Assembly (NCBI GenBank): GCA_900551815.1 | Contig: URXE01000001.1 | Span: forward strand, 1 to 64,000 | Source: an uncultured Collinsella sp. | GTDB lineage: Bacteria; Actinomycetota; Coriobacteriia; Coriobacteriales; Coriobacteriaceae | DNA: 64,000 nt | Direction of reading: 5' to 3' | Shown here: positions 28,867 to 37,172 of the stretch, piece by piece | Numbering within the stretch: the stretch's first letter is position 1 | Layout: every line of letters begins with the position of its first letter | Position numbers and translations under genes: made by a program | Notes under the pieces: generated by a model | Databases searched by the model: none | The model's input: only the letters and a program-made list of their open reading frames with translations | Told to the model about the DNA's origin: nothing

Positions 28867-29066
28867 GAACTTCACCGTCCGTTCGTGCCGTTCAGCGGCC
28901 GACAGGCGCCGTAGGGCGATAAATTATTCTCGCAACGTGATAATAATCTTGCATCGCGCGGAAACCTTGAGTACTATCCCAAATCAAGCGCGGTGTTCAG
29001 ACCGAATTGTGCCTCCCGGTGTGAACGCCGCGCTCACGCTCTCTATCTGATCGTAAGGAGAAAAAC

Positions 29067-29444
29067 ATGAGCAAGACCGTCGTGTCTTCCGATAACGCAC
29101 CCGCAGCCATCGGCCCGTATTCCCCCGGCATCCAGACCGGCAACATGGTGTTCTTGTCCGGCCAGCTGGGCATCGACCCCGCAACCGGCAAGATGCCCGA
29201 GGGCGTCGAGGCCCAGGCTAAGCAGTCCCTTGCTAACGTCGAGGCTCTGCTGACCGCTGCCGGCGCCACCTTTGCCGATGTCGTCAAGACCACGGTCTAC
29301 CTGGCCGACATTGCCGACTTCGCTGCCGTGAACGAGATCTACGCTTCCAAGTTCGAGGCTCCGTTCCCCGCGCGCAGCGCTTTCCAGGTTGCCGCTCTTC
29401 CGGCCGGCGGTCTGGTCGAGATCGAGGTCGTCGCCGCTCTCTAA
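29067..29444 (+). CDS. ridA: RidA family enamine/imine deaminase
   Basis: RidA hydrolyses reactive 2-aminoacrylate and imine intermediates released by PLP enzymes. The 125-residue protein begins KTVVSSDNAPAAIGPYSPG and has FLSGQLGIDPATG, KTTVYLADIADFAAVNEIY, and the ending FPARSAFQVAALPAGGLVEIE with the conserved arginine of the active site. ATG 29067 follows AAGGAGAAAA. It stands alone between a repeat and a terminator. A good client is the diaminopropionate ammonia-lyase at 48116, which forms such intermediates, but that link is inferred. Confidence 0.93.
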   Translation: MSKTVVSSDNAPAAIGPYSPGIQTGNMVFLSGQLGIDPATGKMPEGVEAQAKQSLANVEALLTAAGATFADVVKTTVYLADIADFAAVNEIYASKFEAPFPARSAFQVAALPAGGLVEIEVVAAL

Positions 29445-29475
29445 GACGTTGGCGAAAACAAAACATGACATGCAA

Positions 29476-29512
29476 AAAGACCCTGCAGTGCGTGTGAACT
29501 GCAGGGTCTTTT
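29476..29512 (+). terminator. Terminator after ridA
   Basis: The perfect stem AAAGACCCTGCAGT / ACTGCAGGGTCTTT, loop of eight bases, ends in TTTT 31 bp after the ridA stop. Confidence 0.9.
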
Positions 29513-29528
29513 GTCAAGCGATGCGACA

Positions 29529-29554
29529 AAAATGATCCGTTTCCCTCCGTCCCC
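29529..29554. repeat. Half copy of the 28795-28866 palindrome
   Basis: The sequence AAAATGATCCGTTTCCCTCC continuing to CCCC matches the left arm of the 28795 palindrome at 25 of 26 bases, but the right arm is missing. It lies between the ridA terminator and the stop of the convergent regulator. It shows that the arm can exist alone, as REP singlets do. Confidence 0.75.
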
Positions 29555-29566
29555 AAGGGTTAACGT

Positions 29567-30223
29567 TTAGCCTTCCTTGCGGACTTTTTGCAGGTAGCGG
29601 TAGACGCTGGGCTCCGAGATGCCCAGCGCGGTGGCGGCGCAGGCCACGGCGCCCTTGAGCATGAACACCCCGTTGCCGTTGAGGTGGCGAATGACGTCCA
29701 CGCGGTCGCTCTGACCAAGCGACGCTACATCCAGCCCGCGCGCGCTCAGCAACTCGGAAATACTGCGGTCGATGAGTTCCTGCGTAGACTCCGAAAGGCT
29801 TTCGACCTCGATAGACGCGGGCTCCGCCTGTCTAGGCGCCGCGTCGAAGCAGGCCATGAGCTGCTGCGCCATGGCGTTGATGGAGCGCACGGTCGAGAGG
29901 TCGGTGTTGACGCAGAGCATACCGACAATCTCGTCATTCTCGCGGATAAAGTACGTCGCCGACTCCAACGTCTTGCCACCGGCACCGCGCCCCTCGTAGC
30001 CCGTAATAAACGGCAGGTCGCGATACTTGGCGTCGTGCATGATCTTGAGTGCCAGGTCGGTGGCGGGACCGCCGACCTTGCGGCCGCTCACGATGCCGTT
30101 GCGAATATCGACGATGGCGTGGTCGGGATCCGAGAAATCGTGCAGCACGATTTCGCTGTTTTTGCCGAGTATCTGCTCCAGGAAATCGACCATCGGCAAA
30201 AAGCGACGTACGGTCTCGTTCAC
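29567..30223 (-). CDS. YheO/DauR-type PAS-HTH transcriptional regulator A
   Basis: The 218-residue protein has the YheO-like PAS domain in its N-terminal half (EIVLHDFSDPDHAIVDIRNG, GRKVGGPATDL, SATYFIRENDEIVGMLCVN). A C-terminal helix-turn-helix (GAVACAATALGISEPSVYRYL) follows. E. coli DauR of this family controls D-amino acid genes. AAAGGAG fits GTG 30223 better than TTG 30229. It is divergent from the purine permease with a 351-bp control region, so it probably regulates half A of the purine cluster. A paralogue of the same architecture stands at 47185. Confidence 0.85.
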   Translation of the reverse strand: MNETVRRFLPMVDFLEQILGKNSEIVLHDFSDPDHAIVDIRNGIVSGRKVGGPATDLALKIMHDAKYRDLPFITGYEGRGAGGKTLESATYFIRENDEIVGMLCVNTDLSTVRSINAMAQQLMACFDAAPRQAEPASIEVESLSESTQELIDRSISELLSARGLDVASLGQSDRVDVIRHLNGNGVFMLKGAVACAATALGISEPSVYRYLQKVRKEG

Positions 30224-30574
30224 GGGCAACTCCTTTTGGTTCTATCGAAGTGTTCATAACAATTTTTTATCATGGTAACACGCTGCTCATCATCTCGTAT
30301 ATCAGCAGGTACATTGCGTAATACAGACGAACGGTAGGAATTTGGCGGTAAACGGTTGACCAAAAGAAAAGTTAGATGTTATTTTGACCAGACACTTTCC
30401 TGACCTGCGGAAATGCGTTATCTCAGCTGAAGAATAGTCTGATAACAAAAAATTATTATTGAGAATGAGAATCATCTTTAATACGATATGCAACGAAGGC
30501 ACAACCTCAACCCCGCGCTGCGTCACAATAGAGCGTTAGATGCGAAAACAACTATTTCGAGGATTGGTGGTCAA
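30224..30574 (+). promoter_or_regulatory. Divergent control region between regulator A and the purine permease
   Basis: No gene is seen in these 351 bp, which are much more AT-rich than the surroundings. Features include two TTGACC copies at about 30356 and 30386, an inverted GTTATC/GATAAC pair at about 30418 and 30441, and a Fur-box-like stretch TTGAGAATGAGAATCAT at 30459-30475. The GAATGAGAATCAT core is close to Fur repeats in other bacteria. AT-rich GATAAT-type sequence also occurs upstream of yqeB (56196-56212). Which site binds which protein is open. Confidence 0.4.
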
Positions 30575-31969
30575 ATGACCCAGGAGACGGTTACGAACGG
30601 CACTGAAGCCCTGTTCACTCGCGAAGGCATGCCGCCCGTTAAGGAAATGATCCCGTGTGCCCTTCAGCATGTACTGGCATCGTTTGCCGGCATCATTACA
30701 CCGGCGGTCATCATGGCCGGTGTCTACGGCTTTAATAGCCAGCAGAGCACCGACATCATCCAGGTTGCACTCATTCTTTCGGCAATCGACACGGCCCTTC
30801 AGGCCTTCGCTCCCTTCCGTCGTATCGGCGGCGGCCTGCCCATCGTCATGGGCGTTTCGTTCGCGTTCCTGCCGGCCCTTCAGGCCATGGGCGCCTCGGG
30901 CTTTAGCTTTGGCGCGCTGCTGGGCGGCGAGATCGTCGGCGGTGCCGTCGCGGTTCTCTTTGGTCTGGCCTACAGCAAGATCAAGTGGCTGTTCCCGCCC
31001 GTCGTGACCGGTACGGTCATCTTCTCCATTGGCGTCTCTCTCTATCCCACGGCCGTCAAGTACATGGCCGGCGGTATGGGTACGCCGCTGTGGGGCACCC
31101 CGCAGGCCTGGTGCGTCGCTCTTATCACCTTCGCCGTGGTCTTTGCGCTCGCCAACTTTGGCAAGGGCACGCTCAAGCTGGGATCCGTGTTCTTTGGCAT
31201 GATCGTCGGCATGATCGTCTCCATCCCCTTTGGCATGATCGACTTCTCCAGCGTCGCCACCGCTCAGGTCTTCGCCCTTCCCAAGCTTATGCCCTACGCG
31301 CTCGAGTTTGATCCCGAGGTCTGCATTACCCTCGCTGTCGTGTTCCCCATGGTTGCCATCCAGGTTATCGGTGACGTTTCCGCCGCCTGCCTGGGCTCCA
31401 TCGACCGTATGCCCACCGAGCGCGAGCTCTCCGGCGCTATTGTGTCTCAGGGCCTCACCTCTATGGTCGGCGGCCTGCTGGGCGGTCTTCCCACCAGCGC
31501 CCTTGGCCAGAACGTGGGCATCATCTGCTCCAACAAGGTCGTCAACAAGTGGGTCTTTGTGATCATCGCGGCCGTCTTTGCCATCGCCGGCCTGTTCCCG
31601 CAGCTCTCTGCCGTCCTTTCCGCCATCCCGCAGCCTGTCATCGGCGGCGCGACCGTCGGCGTCTTTGGCACCATCACCATGAACGGTGTGCGCATGTTCA
31701 CCCGCGAGGGCCTCACGCAGCGCACCACCACCATCGTCGGCACCTCGGTCGTCTTTGGCCTGGGTATCTGGATGGCCAGCGGTTGCCTTGCCGGCGAGGG
31801 CATGCCCACCTGGGTGTCCACCGTCATCGGCTCCAACGCCGTGACCCCCACCGCCATCATGGCCATTGTCCTTAACCTGATCCTTCCGCAGACGCCGGTC
31901 GTGGCTCAGCACATCGATGCCGCCAAGGATGCCGCTGTGGATCTGGTCCTGCCCGAGAGCAAGAAGTAA
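30575..31969 (+). CDS. NCS2 family purine (xanthine/urate) permease
   Basis: This is a proton-coupled nucleobase transporter in the membrane. The 464-residue protein has about 12-14 membrane segments, including LQHVLASFAGIITPAVI near the start. The family sequences QVIGDVSAACLGSIDRMPTE, GLLGGLPTSALGQNVGIIC and SAIPQPVIGGATVGVFGTI follow. ATG 30575 follows GGTGG at four bases; upstream frame is AT-rich non-coding. Position at the head of ssnA-ygfK-xdh argues for xanthine or urate (as YgfU/UacT/XanQ) rather than uracil. Exact substrate is not proven by sequence. Confidence 0.88.
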   Translation: MTQETVTNGTEALFTREGMPPVKEMIPCALQHVLASFAGIITPAVIMAGVYGFNSQQSTDIIQVALILSAIDTALQAFAPFRRIGGGLPIVMGVSFAFLPALQAMGASGFSFGALLGGEIVGGAVAVLFGLAYSKIKWLFPPVVTGTVIFSIGVSLYPTAVKYMAGGMGTPLWGTPQAWCVALITFAVVFALANFGKGTLKLGSVFFGMIVGMIVSIPFGMIDFSSVATAQVFALPKLMPYALEFDPEVCITLAVVFPMVAIQVIGDVSAACLGSIDRMPTERELSGAIVSQGLTSMVGGLLGGLPTSALGQNVGIICSNKVVNKWVFVIIAAVFAIAGLFPQLSAVLSAIPQPVIGGATVGVFGTITMNGVRMFTREGLTQRTTTIVGTSVVFGLGIWMASGCLAGEGMPTWVSTVIGSNAVTPTAIMAIVLNLILPQTPVVAQHIDAAKDAAVDLVLPESKK

Positions 31970-31985
31970 CCAATTCGGTGCTATT

Positions 31986-32157
31986 CGCCGGCGGACGCAT
32001 CGCCTCGTCCGCCGGCGCCATGCGGCGCCAAGCCGCACTTCAAAGGGCTTGTCCCTTTGGTGAAGCGTTGACGGGAGAGGGCCCGTTTCCGGTGTAGGCC
32101 GGCGCTTCGCACTTCCGCCATGTCAGAGGTGTCAAACCCCGCCTCTGATGTTGAAGG
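31986..32157 (+). promoter_or_regulatory. Multi-hairpin intercistronic region between permease and ssnA
   Basis: Four stems follow each other: CGCCGGCGGACG/CGTCCGCCGGCG (31987-32018), GCGGC/GCCGC (about 32021-32036), an AAAGGG/CCCTTT hairpin inside CTTC/GAAG (about 32038-32066), and TCAGAGG/CCTCTGA (about 32122-32149). None ends in a clear T run. It may protect or process the mRNA, or it may be a regulatory leader for the downstream genes. No known riboswitch was recognised. Confidence 0.5.
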
Positions 32158-32165
32158 GAGCATTT

Positions 32166-33521
32166 ATGCTTCTGGTCGCTAACGGTTCCGTCTTTACCCG
32201 CAACGCTCAGACTCCGTTCATTCCCAACGGTGCGGTCGCCATTGACGGAGATACGATCGTCGAAGTGGGCCCCGAGCGCGAGCTCAAGGCCAAGTACCCG
32301 GATGCCGAGTACGTCGACGCCCAGGGCAACCTCATCATGCCCGGACTTATCAACTGCCACACCCACATCTACTCGGGTCTGGCCCGCGGCCTTGCCATTA
32401 AGGGCTGCAACCCCACCAACTTCCTGGAGAATCTTGAGCAGCAGTGGTGGAAGATCGACGACAACCTGACGCTCGACGGCACCAAGGCCAGCGCCTATGC
32501 CACGATTCTGGATTCCATCCGCGACGGCGTCACCACGATCTTCGATCACCATGCGAGTTTCTGCGAGATCCCAGGCAGCCTCTTTACCATTAAGGACGCC
32601 GCACAGGAGCTGGGCATGCGTTCGTGCCTGTGCTACGAGGTTTCCGACCGCCGTGGTCAGGAAAAATGCGACCAGGCTATTGCCGAGAACGCCGAGTTTG
32701 CCCAGTGGGCCGCCAAGGAGCGTCGCGATAACGACAACCACATGATCGCCGCAATGTTTGGCGGTCACGCCACCTTTACGCTGTCGGACGAGACTATGGA
32801 TAAGATGGCCGAGGCCAACAACGGCCTGACCGGCTTCCACATCCACGTGTGCGAGGGCATGAACGATGTGTGGGATTCCCGCCTCAACCGCGGCGGCATC
32901 AGCCCCGTCGAGCGCCTGCTGCAGCACAACCTGCTCGGTCCCGACACCATGCTGGGTCACTGCATCCACGTGACGCCCGCCGAGATGGATATCGTCAAGG
33001 AGTCCGGCACCTGGCTGGTTAACAACCCCGAATCCAATATGGGCAATGCCGTGGGCTGCGCCCCCGTGCTCGAGTTCTTCCGCCGCGGCATCCCCGTGTG
33101 CATGGGCACCGACGCCTACACCCACGATATGCTCGAGAGCCTCAAGGTCTTCCTGATTATTCAGCGCCACAACGCCGCTATGCCCAACGTGGGCTGGTGC
33201 GAGGCCATGACCATGCTGTTTGAGAATAACGCCAAGATGGCCAGCAAGTACTTCGATCGCAAGCTCGGTGTGCTTGAGCCCGGCGCTGCCGCCGACGTCA
33301 TCGTCATGGACTATAAGCCCTTTACGCCGCTGAGCGAGGAGAACATCGACGGCCACATGCTCTTTGGCATGATGGGCAAAAACTGCCGCACCACCATCAT
33401 CAACGGCCGCGTCCTGTACAAGGATCGCGAGTTTGTTGGCATTGATGAGGACAAGATCAACGCGTGGACCATGGCCGAGTCCAAGAAGCTCTGGAGCACG
33501 CTCAACGATCGCGCCTACTAA
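32166..33521 (+). CDS. ssnA: Putative aminohydrolase SsnA
   Basis: SsnA is an amidohydrolase-superfamily metalloenzyme found in selenium-linked purine clusters. The 451-residue protein has the metal ligands in INCHTHIYSGLARG (near residue 65), FHIHVCEG, LGHCIHVTPAE and GTDAYTHD. It resembles guanine deaminase and atrazine chlorohydrolase relatives. ATG 32166 has GAAGGGAG eight bases upstream and is preferred to ATG 32148. By cluster logic it hydrolyses a C-N bond in a purine or its oxidation product; the substrate is not established here. Confidence 0.9.
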   Translation: MLLVANGSVFTRNAQTPFIPNGAVAIDGDTIVEVGPERELKAKYPDAEYVDAQGNLIMPGLINCHTHIYSGLARGLAIKGCNPTNFLENLEQQWWKIDDNLTLDGTKASAYATILDSIRDGVTTIFDHHASFCEIPGSLFTIKDAAQELGMRSCLCYEVSDRRGQEKCDQAIAENAEFAQWAAKERRDNDNHMIAAMFGGHATFTLSDETMDKMAEANNGLTGFHIHVCEGMNDVWDSRLNRGGISPVERLLQHNLLGPDTMLGHCIHVTPAEMDIVKESGTWLVNNPESNMGNAVGCAPVLEFFRRGIPVCMGTDAYTHDMLESLKVFLIIQRHNAAMPNVGWCEAMTMLFENNAKMASKYFDRKLGVLEPGAAADVIVMDYKPFTPLSEENIDGHMLFGMMGKNCRTTIINGRVLYKDREFVGIDEDKINAWTMAESKKLWSTLNDRAY

Positions 33522-33533
33522 TTACAAGTAGAT

Positions 33534-33655
33534 TCACGCGCGTCGGATGTTTCGCCGCATCCGACGCGCGTATAGGCGACCTCCGCGGGGTCGCCGGCGC
33601 TGTGCTAGCGCTACACCGTATTTGCGCCCGCCGCGCGGTCTCGCCGGGCGTTACA
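33534..33655 (+). promoter_or_regulatory. Multi-hairpin intercistronic region between ssnA and ygfK
   Basis: A 14-bp stem ACGCGCGTCGGATG/CATCCGACGCGCGT (33536-33571) is followed by GGCGACC/GGTCGCC (about 33574-33594), GCGCT/AGCGC (about 33598-33612) and GCCCG/CGGGC. Like the spacer before ssnA this is a run of stable hairpins without T tails. The repeated design in one operon suggests mRNA segment stabilisation or control. Confidence 0.5.
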
Positions 33656-33669
33656 GAGAGGAGCTCACT

Positions 33670-36669
33670 ATGAGCGACATCATGAGGCCGATCCCGTTTT
33701 CGCAGCTGATGAACTGGATCATCGAGGAGCACAAGACCCAGGGCGCCGTCTTTGGCGTGCGCAAGATGGTCACGACCAACCAGGAGGGCGCGCTTCCCAT
33801 TTTTGACGAGCGCATCGAGACCCCGTTTGGCCCGGCCGCCGGCCCCAATACGCAGCTTGCCCAGAACATCGTGGCATCCTATGTGGCCGGTTCCCGCTTC
33901 TTTGAGCTCAAGACCGTCCAGGTTATGGATGGCGAGGAGCTCTCCAAGTGTGTGAACAAACCCTGCATCGTGGCGCAGGACGAGTGCTACAACTGCGAGT
34001 GGTCGACTGAGCTCGAGGTTCCGCAGGCCTTTGCCGAGTACGTGAAGGCATGGTTCGCCTGCCACCTGATCGCTCGCGAGTACGGCCTGGGAAGCCCGGA
34101 CGGTTTTGTCTTTAACATGTCCGTTGGCTATGACCTGGAGGGCATTAAGAGCCCCAAGGTCGATGCGTACATTGAGGGTATGAAGGACGCCAGCGGCTCC
34201 GAGGTTTGGAACGAGTGCCGCACGTGGGCGCTCGCTAACCTGGACAAGTTTGAGCATGTCGATGCCGCATTTGTCGAGTCCATCCCGGCGCGCGTCTCCA
34301 ACTCCATCACCGAGTCTACCCTGCACGGCTGCCCGCCGGCGGAGATCGAGCGCATCGCGACCTATCTGATCACCGAGAAGGGCCTCAACACCTACATTAA
34401 GTGCAACCCCACGCTGCTGGGCTATGAGTTTGCCCGCCAGCGTCTGAACGAGCTGGGCTTTGACTACATCGTCTTCGATGACACGCACTTCCGCGAGGAC
34501 CTGCAGTGGGCCGATGCCGTGCCTATGTTCGAGCGCCTGATTGCCCTGTGCGCCGAGCGCGGCCTGGAGTTTGGCGTCAAGCTCACCAATACCTTCCCCG
34601 TCGACGTGACGAGGAACGAGCTGCCTTCCACCGAGATGTACATGTCCGGCCGTTCGCTGTTCTCGCTGACCATCGAGGCCGCCCGTCGCATTACCGAGCA
34701 GTTCGATGGCAAGCTGCGTATCAGCTACTCCGGCGGTGCCACGGTCTACAACATCCGCGCCCTGTACGATGCCGGCATTTGGCCCGTCACCCTGGCGACC
34801 GACGTGCTCAAGCCCGGTGGCTACGAGCGCTTTAGCCAGATGGCCGGTGAGTTTACCGACCTGGACGGCAAGCCGTTTGAGGGCATTTCGCTCGAGGCCG
34901 TGACTGCGATCCAGACCGACTCGCTCACCAACCCGCTCTACAAGAAGCCGCTGCGCCCGCTGCCCGACCGCAAGGTCGCCGGCAAGAGCCCGCTTTCCGA
35001 CTGCTTTACCACGCCGTGCCGCACGAGCTGCCCTATCCAGCAGGATATTCCCGCCTACTTGGCGGCTGTTGACGAGGGCCGCTACGAGGACGCACTCAAC
35101 ATCATCATCGAGCGCAACGCCCTGCCGTTCATTACCGGCACCATCTGCCCGCATCCCTGCGGCCGTGCCTGCGAGCGTGCGTTCTACGAGCCCGAGGGCG
35201 CCCAGATCCGCGCCAGCAAGTTCAAGGCCGCCCGCGAGGCCATGACCGCCGTGCTGCCCAAGCTGCGCGCTCAGGCCATCGCCAACGACGGCGAGCGCAA
35301 CGTAGCCGTTATCGGCGGCGGCCCGGCCGGCCTAGCGACGGCGTTTTTCCTGACGCGCGACGGCGTGCCCGTCACCATCTTCGAGGCCCGCGACTCGCTC
35401 GGCGGCGTGGTCCGTCACGTGATCCCCGAGTTCCGTATCGCCAGCGACGATATCTCCCACGACGCCGAGCTCTGCCTGGCCTTTGGCGCCAAGGTGCAGC
35501 TCAATGCTCGCGTGGAGTCCATCGACGAGCTCAAGGCTCAGGGCTTTACCGACGTTGTCGTGGCCACCGGTGCCTGGATGCCCGGCTCTGCGGGCCTGGG
35601 CGAGGGTGCCGAGCTCGATGTACTGGAGTTCCTCGAGGCTGCCAAGAAGGGCGAGAAGCTCGAGCTGGGCGAGGATGTCGTGGTCATCGGCGCCGGCAAC
35701 ACCGCCATGGACGCGGCTCGCGTGGCCAAGCGCCTGGCTGGTGTGAAGAACGTGCGCCTGGTGTATCGCCGCACCAAGAAGCAGATGCCCGCCGACGAGG
35801 AAGAGCTCGATCTCGCTCTTGCCGACGGCGTTGAGTTCTGCGAGCTGCTGGCGCCCAAGGCACTCAACGGCGCCGTGCTGACCTGCGACGTTATGGAGCT
35901 TGGCGAGCCGGATGCAAGCGGCCGTCGCAGCCCCGTCGCCACGGGTGAGACCGTCGAGCTTCCCGCCACCACGGTGATCTGCGCCGTGGGCGAGGGCATC
36001 GACGCCAGCCTGTACGATGCCGCGGGCGTCGAGCACGACCGTCGCGGCCGTCTTGCCGCCACCTCCACCGGCGTCGAGGGCGTCTGGGCTGCGGGCGACT
36101 GCCGTCGCGGTCCTGCCACCGTGGTTGAGGCTATTGCCGACGCCGCCGAAGTCGCCCGCGCCATCGCCGGCGTGGACTTTAACAAGTACGCCGATTGCAA
36201 CGAGCAGGCTGGCCGCGAGGATACCTGCTACGAGCGCAAGGGGTCGCTGTGCCGCGACAAGCGCAACTGCACCAAGACCCGCTGCCTGGGCTGCGGCTCG
36301 GTGTGCGAGGTCTGCTGCGACGTGTGCCCCAACCGCGCCAACGTTGCCATTAAGGTGCCGGGCCTGGCCAAGCATCAGGTCGTCCACGTCGACGGCATGT
36401 GCAACGAGTGCGGCAACTGCGCCGTGTTCTGCCCCTACCAGGAGGGTCGTCCCTACAAGGACAAGCTCACCCTGTTCTGGAGCGAGCAGGACATGGAGAA
36501 CTCCGAGAACGAGGGCTTCCTGGCCGTGGACGAGGATCACTTTAAGGTCCGCGTCGCCGGCACGGTCCGCACCGTCTCGGTCGATGCCGTCAACACCGGT
36601 CTGCCCGAGGCCGTCCGCCTGACCATCAGGGCCGTGCGCGACAACTATTCGTACCTTCTTAAGAAATAG
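33670..36669 (+). CDS. ygfK: YgfK-type iron-sulfur flavoprotein (putative selenate reductase subunit)
   Basis: This 999-residue oxidoreductase has an N-terminal dihydropyrimidine-dehydrogenase-like barrel region. From about residue 443 it carries the Fer4_20 cysteines CFTTPCRTSC and CPHPCGRACER. FAD (VIGGGPAGLATA, about 544) and NAD(P) (VVIGAGNTAMDAAR, about 670) nucleotide folds follow. A C-terminal ferredoxin part (about 853-920) has CLGCGSVCEVCCDVCP and CNECGNCAVFCP. ATG 33670 follows GAGAGGAG. YgfK occurs with xdhD and ssnA in purine clusters. It likely passes electrons between NAD(P)H and the ferredoxin/Mo enzyme encoded next. Confidence 0.92.
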   Translation: MSDIMRPIPFSQLMNWIIEEHKTQGAVFGVRKMVTTNQEGALPIFDERIETPFGPAAGPNTQLAQNIVASYVAGSRFFELKTVQVMDGEELSKCVNKPCIVAQDECYNCEWSTELEVPQAFAEYVKAWFACHLIAREYGLGSPDGFVFNMSVGYDLEGIKSPKVDAYIEGMKDASGSEVWNECRTWALANLDKFEHVDAAFVESIPARVSNSITESTLHGCPPAEIERIATYLITEKGLNTYIKCNPTLLGYEFARQRLNELGFDYIVFDDTHFREDLQWADAVPMFERLIALCAERGLEFGVKLTNTFPVDVTRNELPSTEMYMSGRSLFSLTIEAARRITEQFDGKLRISYSGGATVYNIRALYDAGIWPVTLATDVLKPGGYERFSQMAGEFTDLDGKPFEGISLEAVTAIQTDSLTNPLYKKPLRPLPDRKVAGKSPLSDCFTTPCRTSCPIQQDIPAYLAAVDEGRYEDALNIIIERNALPFITGTICPHPCGRACERAFYEPEGAQIRASKFKAAREAMTAVLPKLRAQAIANDGERNVAVIGGGPAGLATAFFLTRDGVPVTIFEARDSLGGVVRHVIPEFRIASDDISHDAELCLAFGAKVQLNARVESIDELKAQGFTDVVVATGAWMPGSAGLGEGAELDVLEFLEAAKKGEKLELGEDVVVIGAGNTAMDAARVAKRLAGVKNVRLVYRRTKKQMPADEEELDLALADGVEFCELLAPKALNGAVLTCDVMELGEPDASGRRSPVATGETVELPATTVICAVGEGIDASLYDAAGVEHDRRGRLAATSTGVEGVWAAGDCRRGPATVVEAIADAAEVARAIAGVDFNKYADCNEQAGREDTCYERKGSLCRDKRNCTKTRCLGCGSVCEVCCDVCPNRANVAIKVPGLAKHQVVHVDGMCNECGNCAVFCPYQEGRPYKDKLTLFWSEQDMENSENEGFLAVDEDHFKVRVAGTVRTVSVDAVNTGLPEAVRLTIRAVRDNYSYLLKK

Positions 36670-36680
36670 GCGAGTCTCTT

Positions 36681-37160
36681 ATGGCCAAATCCATTCAACA
36701 TAACGTGGCCTACGTTGCCTGCGGAAGCGGTTGCGCCTCCGCAGGCGGCGACGCCCGCTGCAGCGAAGGTTGCATTGGCTGTGGCGCCTGCGTCACGGCC
36801 TGCCCCCACGGTGCCATCGCACTGGTCGACGGCGTCGCCCGCGTGGACCGCTCCAAGTGCACGGGCTGTGGCCTGTGCGGCATGGCGTGCCCGCAGCGCG
36901 TGATTGCCTTCGTTCCCGGCTACCAGAACATCCTGGTGCGCTGCAACAACACCGATAAGGGCGCCATTGCCCGCAAGATCTGCGACACCAGCTGCATCGG
37001 TTGCGGCATGTGCGCCAAAAAGTGCCCCGCCGGCGCTATCCGCATCGAGGACAACTGCGCCCATATCGATGGCGCGGATTGTCTGTCGTGCGGCATGTGC
37101 GCCGTCGTCTGCCCGCATGGCGCTATCCACGACCGCACCGGCATCGCCGCCGGCGTGTAG
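36681..37160 (+). CDS. Polyferredoxin with four 4Fe-4S motifs
   Basis: The 159-residue cytoplasmic electron carrier has four Cys clusters: CIGCGACVTACP, CTGCGLCGMACP, CIGCGMCAKKCP and CLSCGMCAVVCP. Its layout recalls the ferredoxin part of RnfB but lacks a membrane anchor. It starts 11 bp after ygfK and ends 12 bp before the molybdenum hydroxylase gene. It therefore probably wires the hydroxylase to YgfK in the absence of a separate FAD subunit. No cysteine is missing. Confidence 0.92.
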   Translation: MAKSIQHNVAYVACGSGCASAGGDARCSEGCIGCGACVTACPHGAIALVDGVARVDRSKCTGCGLCGMACPQRVIAFVPGYQNILVRCNNTDKGAIARKICDTSCIGCGMCAKKCPAGAIRIEDNCAHIDGADCLSCGMCAVVCPHGAIHDRTGIAAGV

Positions 37161-37172
37161 AAGGGAATCACC

